DNA of 64,000 nucleotides from contig JIBA01000003.1 of the NCBI GenBank assembly GCA_000620545.1, positions 1 through 64,000 of the forward strand, written 5' to 3'. The notes beneath the pieces are model-generated. The model saw only the letters and a list, made by a program, of their open reading frames with translations, ran no database searches and had not been told where the DNA came from. The translations under genes were made by a program, and so were the position numbers. Positions 34,201 through 42,400 of the stretch are shown here, piece by piece. The DNA is from Intrasporangiaceae bacterium URHB0013. Its GTDB lineage: Bacteria > Actinomycetota > Actinomycetes > Actinomycetales > Dermatophilaceae. Each line of letters begins with the position of its first letter. Positions within the stretch are counted from its first letter, which is position 1.

Positions 34201-34872
34201 GTTGTTCGTCTCGGCGGCGATGATGCCGGCGACCATGGAACCGTGGCCCTTGTCGTCGCTCGCAGCGCCGGCCGCGATGCCGACGTTGGTGATCGCGTTG
34301 AAGCCTGCGACCGTGCGACCGGTGAGGTCTGGGTGCTTGCCGTTGACGCCGGTGTCGAGGACCGCGACGACCTGCGAGAGCGAGCCCTTGGAGCGGTCCC
34401 ACGCGGTCGGGATGCGGACGGTCTTGAGGTACTCCTGCTCGCGGGTCGTCGCGTAGAAGTAGTCGCTGGGCGACGCGCTCGCCTCGCGGACGTAGTCCAG
34501 GGTGACCTCGGCGACCGAGGGGTCGGCGCTCAGCCGGCTGGCGAGCTCGTCGGCTGGGCCCGGGGTGCGGACCGTGACGAAACCGGTGCCCGGGACGGCG
34601 GCCGCCATGCGGCCACCGCGGCTCTGCACCGCCCCGTCACGGGCAGGACCCGACGCGGACTCGGCGAACTTCACGAGCACCGTGTGGGGGTCGTGGGCGC
34701 GCTTGGCGATCGGGTCGCGTGCGGGCCGAGGCAGGTGCTTGGCCTGGGGCGTTCGCGCTGCCTGGGCGACCGACGGCGTTGGGGCGGCACCGGCGCTGGT
34801 CGGGGTGATGGCGGTGACGGGTGCGACGAGCGCAAGCGTCAGGGCAGCCGCGAACGGCCGGCGTCTGAACAT
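31255..34872 (-). CDS. Secreted S8 subtilase with seven FG-GAP repeats and C-terminal Ig/FN3 domains
   Basis: 1205 residues. Signal peptide about 1-29; propeptide-like region to about 135; S8 catalytic domain with D173 (AVLDTGVN), H210 (GHGSMVAG), N302 (AAAGNSGS) and S364 (GTSFSAP). A pre-peptidase-C-like domain follows (about 435-550). Then seven FG-GAP/VCBS motifs such as DINGDGRADVV, DLDGDTLSDVV, DIDGDGRQDLV, DLDGDARPDIA, DVNGDGRADLA, DVTGDGRLDLV and DLTGDGRVDAV, likely a calcium-binding seven-bladed propeller. The end carries a Big/SbsA-like domain, an FN3 domain and a final Ig-like domain. There is no LPXTG motif. It is probably an extracellular protease that binds a surface or polymer through its C-terminal part. 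Confidence 0.92.
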   Translation of the reverse strand: MFRRRPFAAALTLALVAPVTAITPTSAGAAPTPSVAQAARTPQAKHLPRPARDPIAKRAHDPHTVLVKFAESASGPARDGAVQSRGGRMAAAVPGTGFVTVRTPGPADELASRLSADPSVAEVTLDYVREASASPSDYFYATTREQEYLKTVRIPTAWDRSKGSLSQVVAVLDTGVNGKHPDLTGRTVAGFNAITNVGIAAGAASDDKGHGSMVAGIIAAETNNSEGIAGVAWNARVMPVKVLNSLGKGTDSDIIQGIKWAADHGARIINMSLGGPDDSPALHDAVKYAVGKGAVVIAAAGNSGSDRPEYPAAYSEAIAVAATDNAGKLTYFSTHGSWVDVAAPGWSILSTERGSDYYFGDGTSFSAPIVSGIAVLLRSKTASMTPAQIAARLRSTARDAGPRGADPFFGAGIVDATNALGGGWTGDFGQPSTGVNEPNDVPSRATGLTGSATGTVGIEGDVDWYRYTSAAERATSVTVTPPLLDLDLPQNVDPAFAVYDQDLKLVGAVDKAAEGAPETLSLRMGAGTYYVAVSNYNGSRVPDRDYTLSVQPDTGKGVFDPAQPVAGLTASYGPLAVGDINGDGRADVVAGLDYSSPGQLHVIKQAAAGGLGSPGAYQTSEASLVRNVVVADLDGDTLSDVVVSTEVGIQVFRQTPEHLLTGPTVVPDTAQTGFVQVADIDGDGRQDLVQSTPSSIAVLHGQADGTWLPEVLDDMGTEEIEIGDLDGDARPDIALTRGASPRILHNRASGWTTTDHPMNASWGASGIEVADVNGDGRADLAAVTPANYPNSELFVWRQGADGSLGAATRSPMTDMPQPLEAADVTGDGRLDLVSAHGSYNVVTVRAQQAGGTLADPSTSFVQSPSHFSRTGLGLADLTGDGRVDAVVPSYAGLMLLRNAGGATRGGAQEWVRSAWPADFGTGSPVTTTPTVTFVRDVVPSTVTASTVGILNGRTGARVPATVTYDQTKRTATIKPTAKLYDNAPYRLTVSGVKDGASATMTLPYSSTFRTVDLAPAAVGAFRATGALRAATLAWTAPAANDLDRYIVRMAMGSTPPANVTAGAGVYSGTAATATVNLAQGTTYSFKIWAKDRSGKYGAASSVRLVGTAVTITSTATSLTKGRPVTVSGKLTRRDTGGAVAGVPVQLYWRKVGATTWNLTSTRTSSATGAVSFAHSPTASVDYMWVYRGSTAFVGSSSALRRVTVR

Positions 34873-35143
34873 GAAGGAGCCCCTGTGAGAAGTGGAGATG
34901 CGAGCGCATCATGGCAGAGCGCAACCACCCGAATGTCGCGAATGCACTGAGTTGTGACAGAGATGCGCGCGGACGGCTGGGCACGTACACAGCCGAACGT
35001 CAGCGCTTGCTCTGGATCATGTTCTAGAGCAAGGCCATCGGCTCGATGGTCACGGCCGACCGCCGGCTAAGGAGTGTCGCGCCGGGACGCGGAACGGGCG
35101 CACCACGTGATCGCGGTGCGCCCGTCCAGCCCTCCCCCTCAGC
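34873..35143. other. Subtilase promoter region
   Basis: This 271-bp gap contains the control region of the subtilase gene. It includes an inverted repeat CTTGCTCT (35006-35013) / AGAGCAAG (35026-35033) with a 12-nt spacer, which could be an operator. The terminator of the next gene lies at 35094-35125. No small gene is convincing here. Confidence 0.4.
35094..35125. terminator. Terminator of the 2303-residue surface protein gene
   Basis: ACGGGCGCACC (35094-35104) pairs with GGTGCGCCCGT (35115-35125). It lies 19 bp beyond the stop codon of the gene on the minus strand. Its stem sequence is nearly the same as the terminator at 42342-42371 after the paralogous gene, evidence that gene and terminator were duplicated together. 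Confidence 0.8.
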
Positions 35144-38100
35144 TCACCGGAGCCCGATGTTGACGTAGTACGTCTGGCCGTCGTCGAGCGTGACTCCCAC
35201 TCGCCAGTAGCTGCCGGACTGCGTCTTGTCGGTCTTCCAGTTGTACTGGTACTGCGTGCCGTCCCAGGTGTAGGTCCCTCCGACGGTCTCGGCTGCGGTG
35301 TATGCCGTCTCGTTGACCGCCGCCGCCGTGGTGCCACCCTTGACCGGCGTGAGCCACTTCGGAGCGCTGCCGGCCTGGATGACCTGGCCTGCGGCGTTCT
35401 TGAGCTGGAACTTCATCGGGATGGTCTGGCCGGCGTTGAAGACGCTGGTCGACAGGCCCGTCTGGTGAGCGGTGTCGTTGACCGGTTGGAGGAACAGCGT
35501 GGTGCCGTAGCCGTAGACCACCGTGTAGGTCGCCTTCGCCGTGCCCACGTTGCCGGCCTTGTCGGTCGCCGTGGCGGTGTAGGTGAAGGTGCCGACGCCG
35601 TTGGCCGTGCCGCCGGTCTTGGTGCCCGTTGCCGTGCCGGCGAGACCGCTCGTGCCGTCCGTGGCGGTCGCCGTGGCGGTGGGAACTGCGCCGACGGTGT
35701 AGACGGCGCCTTCCTTGACGCCGCCGATGGTCACGCTCGGGGCGACGGTGTCGACGTTGATGCCGCCGACCGTCGTCGTGCCCTTGTTGCCCGCGTTGTC
35801 CACGGCGGTGCCGGTGGCGTTGTTCGCGCCCTGGGCGGCGAGCGTCGCGTCCGGCTGGCAGCTGGCGATGCCGCTGACTGCGTCCTTGCAGTCAAAGGCG
35901 ACCGTCACGGGTGCGCTGTACCAGCCGGCGGCGTTCGGGCTGGTAGTGGCCTTGCCGGTGATCGTCGGCGCCGTCTTGTCGACCAGGACAGTGACCGTGC
36001 CGGCGGTCTCGACGTTGCCGGCGTTGTCGACGCTCCAGTAGGCGACCTTGTGGGTCCCCTCGCTGGTGACGCTGACCAGGGTGCCGGACTGCTGTGCCCC
36101 GCCGTCGATCGTGTAGTACGTGTCCGCCACACCCGACAGGTTGTCCGTCGCGCTGAGCTTCACGGTGACGTCGCTACTCTGCCAGCCGCTGGGTGCGGTG
36201 GCGTCGGTGCTCGGGGCGTGCCGGTCGATCTTGATGCCCTTCACCGTCGTGCTGCTTGTGTTGTCAGCCTTGTCGCTCACTGAGGCGCTGGTCGACAGGG
36301 CGCTGCCCTCCCCAGTGATGGTGCTGTCTGCCGGACCGTCGCCGTCGATCCCCGAGAGCGCGTCTTCGGCGGTCCACGTGACGGTGACGTTGCCGTTGTA
36401 CCAGCCGTTGTCGTTGGGAGCCGCGGTGGCGGCACCGCTCAGAGTCGGGTCGGTCTTGTCGACGTTGATGCCGGTGATGCTGAAAGCGTCGCTCTCGTTG
36501 TCGGCGGCGTCGGTGGCGGTGCCGCCGGCGCTCTGGGCCTTGCCCTCACCTAGGGTCTTCGCGACGGGGCACGACAGGATGCCGGAGAGGCCGTCCTGGT
36601 CGGCGCAGGTGAACGTCGCGGTGACGTCCGCCTTGAACCACTTGTTGGCGTTCGCCTCGGCCGACAGGCTGCCGGTGACCGTGGGCTTGCTCTTGTCGAT
36701 GCTCACGGTGGCCGGGTCAGTCGCAGTGTTCCCTGCCTTGTCGACTGCCTTTCCTGGGACCGCCTGGTTCTGGCCCTGCGTCGTGACGGTCTTCGGGGCG
36801 GTGCACGAGGCGATGCCGGACCCGCTGTCGGTGCACGTGAAGGTGACGGTCACGTCGCTGTTGTTCCAGCTCCGCTCGTTGGCGGCCGGCGCCTGCGTGT
36901 GGCTGATGCCGGGTGCGGTCTTGTCGATCTTCACCTCGAGGTTCTTCTGCGCCTCGACGTTGCCGGCGACGTCCACGCTCCACACGTGAAGCATGTGCAC
37001 GCCCTCGGTGTCTATCGTGACGCTGGTTCCCGTGCCCACAGGATCCTTGTCGAGCTGGTAGCGCGTGCCCGAGACCCCAGAGAGGTTGTCCTCGGCGGTG
37101 AGCTTCACCGTGACGGCGCTGTCGCTCCAGTCCGAGATGTCGGAGACGGTCGTGCTGGGAGCGGTCCGGTCGATCTTGACCGGGGCGCTCTTCGCCGAGG
37201 TCTCGTTGCCGGCCAGGTCGCGGATCGAGGTGCCGGACGTGAGGCCCTCACCCTCGCTCTGGATAGTGCTGTCGGCGGGCGCGCCGTCGAGGCCCGAGAG
37301 GGCATCAGAGGCGGTCCACCGAATCGTGACGTCACTCTTGTACCAACCGGCCTTGTTGGGGTCAGTGGTCGCCGCCCCCGTCAGGGTGGGCGCGGTCTCA
37401 TCGATGTTGATCGGGCCGACGGTGGCGTCCCTGTTGTTGCCGGCGGTGTCGGTCGCGGTGCCCTTGACCGACTGCCCCTTGCCCTCGCCGAGGGTGGAGG
37501 GTGCAGGGCAGGTGGCGATGCCGGACAGCGCGTCCGCACAGCTGTAGCTCACCGTGACGTCACCGGCGTACCAGCCGTTGATGTTGGCCGCACGGTCGGG
37601 CGCACCGGTGATGGTCGGCTTGACCGTGTCAATGCTGACGGTGGCGTTGTCGGTGAAGGTGTTGTCCGCGTTGTCCACGGCGGTGCCGGGGACTGCCTGG
37701 TCCTGCCCGTCGGTGCTCACCTTGGCGTCGGGCGAGCAGGTCGCCACACCCGAGAGCGCGTCCTTGCAGTCGTATGCAACCGTGACCGGCGTGTTGTTCC
37801 AGCCCTTGGCGTTCGGGGTCGGGGTGACGGTGTGGCCGACCGTCGGCTTGGTGAGGTCGATCTTCACCGTGGCCGCATGGGCGGCCTCGGTGTTGCCGGC
37901 CTCGTCGACGCTCCAGTACTGCAGGGTGTGGACACCCTCCGTGTCGATCGTCAGCAGCGTGCCCTTGACGGACTCGCCACCATCGACCGAGTAATAGGTG
38001 GCGTCCACCCCGGACAAACCGTCGGTCGGGTCCAGGCTGACCGTGACCTTGCTGTTGTTCCAGCCGGCCGGAGCGTTAGCGCCGGTGGTCGGAGCGGTGC

Positions 38101-41100
38101 GGTCGATGTTGACCGCGACGCTGTCGGCGGTGGTGCTGTTGCCGGCCTTGTCGGTAACCGTGGCGGTGTCCTTGAGCCCCCTGCCTTCACCGGCGATGGT
38201 GCTGTTGGCAGGAGCGGACGCCACACCGGAACGGTCGTCATCTGCGGTCCAGTCGATCGTGACGTCGTCCGTGTACCAACCGTTGCCGTTCGCGACGGCG
38301 GTGGGCTTGCCGGACAGCGTTGGCTTGGTCTGGTCGACGTTGATGCCGCCGACCGTGGTGCTGGCCGAGTTGCCGGCCGCGTCGACCGCGGTGCCCTCGA
38401 GGGACTGGTTGGTGCCCTCACCGAAGGTCTTGTCCGCGGTGACGCTGTCGATGCCCGACAAGGTGTCCTTGCCGTCGAAGTGCACGGTGACGTCGGTGTT
38501 GTTCCAGCCCGCCTCGTTGGCGGCCGGGGTGCGACTGCCGGTGATGGTGGGCTTGGTCTTGTCCAGGCTCACCGTCGCCGGGTCCGTGGCGGTGTTTCCG
38601 GCCCTGTCGGTCGCGGTGCCGGTGACCGACTGGTCCTTGCCCTCGGTCGTGACCGTCTGGGGCACGGTGCAGGTGGCGATGCCGGAGAGGTCAGCTTGGT
38701 CGTCGCACGTGAATGTCACGGTGACGTCGGCGTTGTTCCACCCGTTGCCGTTCGCCGCGGGCGAGAGCTCGTGCGTGATGGTGGGGTTGCTCTTGTCGAT
38801 CTGGACCGTGACGGTCTTGGTGAGCTCGGTGTTGCCGGCCTTGTCGGTGCTGCCGTAGGAGATGGTGTGCTTGCCCTCGTCGGTCAAGGTCACCATGGTG
38901 CCGGTCTTCGCGGCGCCACCGTCCACACTGAAGTGCGTGGCGTCGACCCCGGACAGCGCGTCGTGCGGCGTCAGGGTGACGTCGACGCTGCTGTTGAGCC
39001 ACCCGCTGGGCGCCGAGACATCGGTGCTCGGGGCTGTCTTGTCGATCTTCACCGGCTCACTGGTGGCGCCGGTGGTGTTGCCGGCCTTGTCAGAGACGGA
39101 GGCCGAGACTGTCTGGCCCTCGCCTTCGGTCGAAAGGACCGAGTCAGCAGGCTTATCGCCGGTGAGCCCTGAAAGAGCATCGTCCGCGGACCAGGTCTGC
39201 GTGACGTTCGTGTTGTACCAGCCGTTGCCGTTCGGGCCGGTGGTCGGCGCTGCGCTCAGGTTAGGCGCGGTCTTGTCGACGTTGATGCCACTGACGGAGG
39301 TGCTGGCGCTGTTGCCGGCGTTGTCCGTCGCGGTGCCGTCGGCCTTCTGATCAGCGCCCTCGCCCAGGTGCTGGGGGCCGGTCACGGTGTCGATGCCGGA
39401 CAGGCCGTCCTGGCCTTCGAAGGAGACCGTGACGTCGTTCTTGTACCAGCCGGCCGCGTTCGCAGGCCGGTCAGGTGCGCCCGTGATGGTGGGGGCGGCT
39501 TTGTCGATGTTGACGGTCGCGGTGCCGGTGGCGCTGTTGGCGGCATTGTCGGTCGCCGTGCCAGCGACCTCCTGCGCCTTGCCCTCGGTGGAGACCGTGA
39601 TGGGCGCGGTGCAGTCCTTCAGGCCGGACAATTCCGTCTGGTCGGTGCAGGAGAAGCTGACTGCGACGTCGGTGTTGTTCCAGCCGTGCGCGTTCTGCCC
39701 GGGCGACTGGCTCGGCGTGATGCTCGGCGAAGACAGATCCACCTTGACGGTGAAGTTCTTGGCGGCCTCCTTGTTGCCGGCGTTGTCGATCGAGTAGTAG
39801 CTGACGGTGTGGACGCCCTCGGCGCCGACCGTGACGGTGTCGCCCTTGGTCGGGGTGGTCGCGCCGTCGACGGCGTAGTAGATGCTGTCGACGTCGGAGA
39901 GGTTGTCGTTGGCCGCCAGGCCCACGGTGACCGGGGTATTGACCCAGCCGCCGGGAACGCCGGTCGGCGAGGTGGTTGGAGCGGTGCGGTCCACCTTGAT
40001 GCCATCGACCGTTGCGGACGTGGTGTGGCCGGCCCTGTCGGTGACGCTGGCAGAGGCGGACAGGTCGCCGCCCTCGCCGATGACGACCGAGTCGGCCGGG
40101 CAGGCGACGACGCCCGAGAGGTTATCGTCGCAGCTCCAGTGGACCGTGACGTCGCCGGTGAACCAGCCCTCAGCGTTCGGGATGCCGACGACCTTGCCGG
40201 TCATGGTGGGGGCGGTCTTGTCGACGTTGACGGCAGAGGTCGTCACCGACGCGCTGTTGCCGGCGGCATCGGTCGCCGTAACTGTGTCCGTCTGAGCAGC
40301 ACCCTCACCGAAGGTGTGGGCCTTGTCCTGGGTCTTGATGCCTGAGAGGGCGTCGGACGCGGTGTAAGTCGCAGTGACCTCGTCGCCGTACCAGCCGTTG
40401 GCGTTCGGCGCCGGCAGCGCGTCGACGGTGATGACCGGCTTGGTCTTGTCGATGCTGACGCGGGCCGGGTCGGTTGCGGAGTTGCCGGCGTTGTCCTTGA
40501 CGGTGCCCGTCACGGCCTGGGCTTTGCCCTCGGTGGTGACGGTCTGCGGGCCGGTGCAGCTCGCCACTCCGGACAAAGCGTCCGAGCAGGTGAAGGTGAC
40601 GGTGACGTCTTCGTTGTTCCAGCCGTCGGCGTTGGCGGCCGGGCTCTGGGTGTGGCCGATGGTCGGCGAGGTCTTGTCGATGCCGAATGAGACGGTGTGC
40701 GCGCCCTCGGTGTTGCCCGCGACGTCGGTGCTCCAGAACTCCAGGGTGTGGTTCCCCTCCGCCGTGACCGGCACGCTGGTGCCGGCGGTCTGTGCGCCGC
40801 CGTCGAGCTGGTAGAAGGTCTTGTCCACGCCGGACAGTCCGTCGTTGGCGACCAGGGTCAGCGTGACGTCGCTCTTGTTCCACGCGGGCGGAGCGGTGAC
40901 GGTGGTGTTCGGGGCGGTCCGGTCGATCTTCACTGCCGCAGACTGCGCGTTCGTCGAGTTGCCAGCCTTGTCGGTAGCGGTCGCGGTGGAGGTGAGTGCG
41001 GTGCCCTCGCCTGAGATCGTGCTGTTCGCCGGGTTTGTCGTGCCTGACAGTGCGTCCGTAGCGGTCCAAGCGACGGCGACGTCGCCGGTGTACCAACCGG

Positions 41101-42055
41101 CTGCGTTCGGGTTCGTGGTCGGCTTGCCGGAGAGGGTGGGGGCCACCTTGTCGATGTTGATGCCGCTCACCGTCGTGCTCGCGGTGTTGTCCGCGTTGTC
41201 CGTGACGGTGCCGGTGACCGACTGGTTTGCTGCACTGGCGCTGAGCGTCGTCGGGGCGCTCGATGTCTTCACCCCGGATGTCGCGTCGCTCGGCGCGAAG
41301 GACACGGTGACGTCGGTGTTGTTCCAGCCGTTGGCGTTCGCGGCGGGAGTGCGGGAGCCCGTGATCGTGGGGGCGGTCTTGTCGAGCTTGACCGTGACGG
41401 GGGCACTCGTGGTCGTGTTGCCGACGTTGTCGGTGACGGTGGCGGTCTTGGTGACCGTACCGTCGGCGGTGACGGTGTCCGTCGCCGGCGTGATGCTCTT
41501 GACGCCCGAGCCGCCGGTATCGGCGCCGCTCCACGTGACAGTGACGTCGCCCTTGTTCCAGCCCGCGCCGTTGGGGGCGGGGGAGAACGCGCCGGTCGCG
41601 GTGGGGGCGGTGTTGTCGAGCGTGTAGGAGGCGGACTGGATGCCGAACGCCTCATTGCCGTTGGCGGTGCACTTTCCCTGTGGGTTCACGCTCTTCCAGG
41701 CCTTGGTCGTGTAAGTGATCGCGCCACTACCAGAGCCAACACTGAGCCAGGAGTAGGTGGAGCCGCTAAAGATCCACTGACTCTTCGGGTTCTTGTCCGA
41801 GGTCTGGGTCGCAATCGTGGTGCCCGTACCGTCGATCACATCGACGCACTCGGTGTTGCCGTCAGTGTTCAAGGTCAGCGTCAGAGCCGCACCTGACTTG
41901 GCGTACACCGCGCCATTGGCCGCCGTGAAGGTGCCTGCACCGCCGCTGAAGGCGGCGCTCGTCACCGAGGCGGCGTACGAGACGGAGACGTTCGCTCCGG
42001 CGGCCAAAAGTGTCATGGTGGCCGCGGAGGCAGCCAGAAGTGTGCGAGCGCGCAT
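35144..42055 (-). CDS. Giant secreted protein of about 25 Ig-like modules plus C-terminal PxKF module
   Basis: 2303 residues. Signal peptide about 1-28, an N-terminal domain to about 150, then some 25 modules of 76-84 residues. Each has the pattern TAPTITG...GW(N/Y)...DVTV...DALSG...GTATDNAGN...VDK. Modules repeat in a fixed order of four types (A: GWNN with paired Cys; B: GWY; C: GWY with W; D: short with YYxxDGG and YWSVDxAGN). This gives six A-B-C-D blocks of about 310 residues and one extra A. The end (about 2170-2303) has FLQPVNDTAHQTG and IPMKFQLKNAAG, a PxKF module. There is no LPXTG motif and no enzyme domain. It is likely an adhesin or stalk; nothing here shows a ligand. Confidence 0.88.
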   Translation of the reverse strand: MRARTLLAASAATMTLLAAGANVSVSYAASVTSAAFSGGAGTFTAANGAVYAKSGAALTLTLNTDGNTECVDVIDGTGTTIATQTSDKNPKSQWIFSGSTYSWLSVGSGSGAITYTTKAWKSVNPQGKCTANGNEAFGIQSASYTLDNTAPTATGAFSPAPNGAGWNKGDVTVTWSGADTGGSGVKSITPATDTVTADGTVTKTATVTDNVGNTTTSAPVTVKLDKTAPTITGSRTPAANANGWNNTDVTVSFAPSDATSGVKTSSAPTTLSASAANQSVTGTVTDNADNTASTTVSGINIDKVAPTLSGKPTTNPNAAGWYTGDVAVAWTATDALSGTTNPANSTISGEGTALTSTATATDKAGNSTNAQSAAVKIDRTAPNTTVTAPPAWNKSDVTLTLVANDGLSGVDKTFYQLDGGAQTAGTSVPVTAEGNHTLEFWSTDVAGNTEGAHTVSFGIDKTSPTIGHTQSPAANADGWNNEDVTVTFTCSDALSGVASCTGPQTVTTEGKAQAVTGTVKDNAGNSATDPARVSIDKTKPVITVDALPAPNANGWYGDEVTATYTASDALSGIKTQDKAHTFGEGAAQTDTVTATDAAGNSASVTTSAVNVDKTAPTMTGKVVGIPNAEGWFTGDVTVHWSCDDNLSGVVACPADSVVIGEGGDLSASASVTDRAGHTTSATVDGIKVDRTAPTTSPTGVPGGWVNTPVTVGLAANDNLSDVDSIYYAVDGATTPTKGDTVTVGAEGVHTVSYYSIDNAGNKEAAKNFTVKVDLSSPSITPSQSPGQNAHGWNNTDVAVSFSCTDQTELSGLKDCTAPITVSTEGKAQEVAGTATDNAANSATGTATVNIDKAAPTITGAPDRPANAAGWYKNDVTVSFEGQDGLSGIDTVTGPQHLGEGADQKADGTATDNAGNSASTSVSGINVDKTAPNLSAAPTTGPNGNGWYNTNVTQTWSADDALSGLTGDKPADSVLSTEGEGQTVSASVSDKAGNTTGATSEPVKIDKTAPSTDVSAPSGWLNSSVDVTLTPHDALSGVDATHFSVDGGAAKTGTMVTLTDEGKHTISYGSTDKAGNTELTKTVTVQIDKSNPTITHELSPAANGNGWNNADVTVTFTCDDQADLSGIATCTVPQTVTTEGKDQSVTGTATDRAGNTATDPATVSLDKTKPTITGSRTPAANEAGWNNTDVTVHFDGKDTLSGIDSVTADKTFGEGTNQSLEGTAVDAAGNSASTTVGGINVDQTKPTLSGKPTAVANGNGWYTDDVTIDWTADDDRSGVASAPANSTIAGEGRGLKDTATVTDKAGNSTTADSVAVNIDRTAPTTGANAPAGWNNSKVTVSLDPTDGLSGVDATYYSVDGGESVKGTLLTIDTEGVHTLQYWSVDEAGNTEAAHAATVKIDLTKPTVGHTVTPTPNAKGWNNTPVTVAYDCKDALSGVATCSPDAKVSTDGQDQAVPGTAVDNADNTFTDNATVSIDTVKPTITGAPDRAANINGWYAGDVTVSYSCADALSGIATCPAPSTLGEGKGQSVKGTATDTAGNNRDATVGPINIDETAPTLTGAATTDPNKAGWYKSDVTIRWTASDALSGLDGAPADSTIQSEGEGLTSGTSIRDLAGNETSAKSAPVKIDRTAPSTTVSDISDWSDSAVTVKLTAEDNLSGVSGTRYQLDKDPVGTGTSVTIDTEGVHMLHVWSVDVAGNVEAQKNLEVKIDKTAPGISHTQAPAANERSWNNSDVTVTFTCTDSGSGIASCTAPKTVTTQGQNQAVPGKAVDKAGNTATDPATVSIDKSKPTVTGSLSAEANANKWFKADVTATFTCADQDGLSGILSCPVAKTLGEGKAQSAGGTATDAADNESDAFSITGINVDKTDPTLSGAATAAPNDNGWYNGNVTVTWTAEDALSGIDGDGPADSTITGEGSALSTSASVSDKADNTSSTTVKGIKIDRHAPSTDATAPSGWQSSDVTVKLSATDNLSGVADTYYTIDGGAQQSGTLVSVTSEGTHKVAYWSVDNAGNVETAGTVTVLVDKTAPTITGKATTSPNAAGWYSAPVTVAFDCKDAVSGIASCQPDATLAAQGANNATGTAVDNAGNKGTTTVGGINVDTVAPSVTIGGVKEGAVYTVGAVPTATATATDGTSGLAGTATGTKTGGTANGVGTFTYTATATDKAGNVGTAKATYTVVYGYGTTLFLQPVNDTAHQTGLSTSVFNAGQTIPMKFQLKNAAGQVIQAGSAPKWLTPVKGGTTAAAVNETAYTAAETVGGTYTWDGTQYQYNWKTDKTQSGSYWRVGVTLDDGQTYYVNIGLR

Positions 42056-42062
42056 GCCCGTA

Positions 42063-42120
42063 TGTCCCCTCGAAATGGTGAAGCCGGTATCACCCCCGAC
42101 CCGGCAGCGCTCACGCTAGA
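42063..42120 (-). promoter_or_regulatory. Conserved 5' leader with hairpin, copy 1
   Basis: The RNA-strand leader has a stem GCCGG/CCGGC (plus-strand 42101-42105 and 42083-42087) round a loop with GGGGGT. The ribosome-binding site GAGGGGACA follows, a few bases before the ATG at 42055. Almost the same arrangement precedes the paralogous gene at 44161. It may be a translational control element. Confidence 0.5.
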
Positions 42121-42341
42121 GAAGACTTCGCACGTACGCAGCAAAATGCAAAGAACCCGTAAAGGGCCGGTAAATCCCGCAGTGCGTAGATTGGTCAAGC
42201 GGGGCCAACCGCACGCAAACGAAGAGGTGCGCCGGAATCCGGACTCGCCGGCCGGTGCGCCTCGACCGCACATCATCAACCGAACGTCGTGTCAGCGCAG
42301 CTCGCAGTTCGCGGCTCGGAGCCCGTTGGCGCACACGAGAA

Positions 42342-42371
42342 CGGGCGCACCACCTGGTGGTGGTGCGCCCG
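42342..42371. terminator. Terminator of the 586-residue PxKF protein gene
   Basis: CGGGCGCACCACC (42342-42354) pairs perfectly with GGTGGTGCGCCCG (42359-42371) across TGGT, 30 bp beyond the minus-strand stop codon. The stem resembles that at 35094-35125. Confidence 0.85.
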
Positions 42372-42400
42372 CTCTGCGCAGTGGCTGTCCGCGCCAGGGA

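Larger units (their letters stand above)
42056..42400. other. Gap between the two PxKF-protein genes
   Basis: These 345 bp hold the leader and presumed promoter of the giant gene (AT-richer segment about 42120-42180) and the terminator of the 586-residue gene. Segment 42180-42340 shows no gene or clear motif. Confidence 0.5.

Noticed and set aside
36899-39172. A 757-residue plus-strand protein
   Set aside because: Antisense to the modular 2303-residue protein; its apparent repeats mirror those of the real gene.
42063-42120. A cyclic-di-GMP or cyclic-di-AMP riboswitch
   Set aside because: I compared the leader from memory with the known consensus shapes; only short purine motifs match. It is reported as an unnamed conserved leader.
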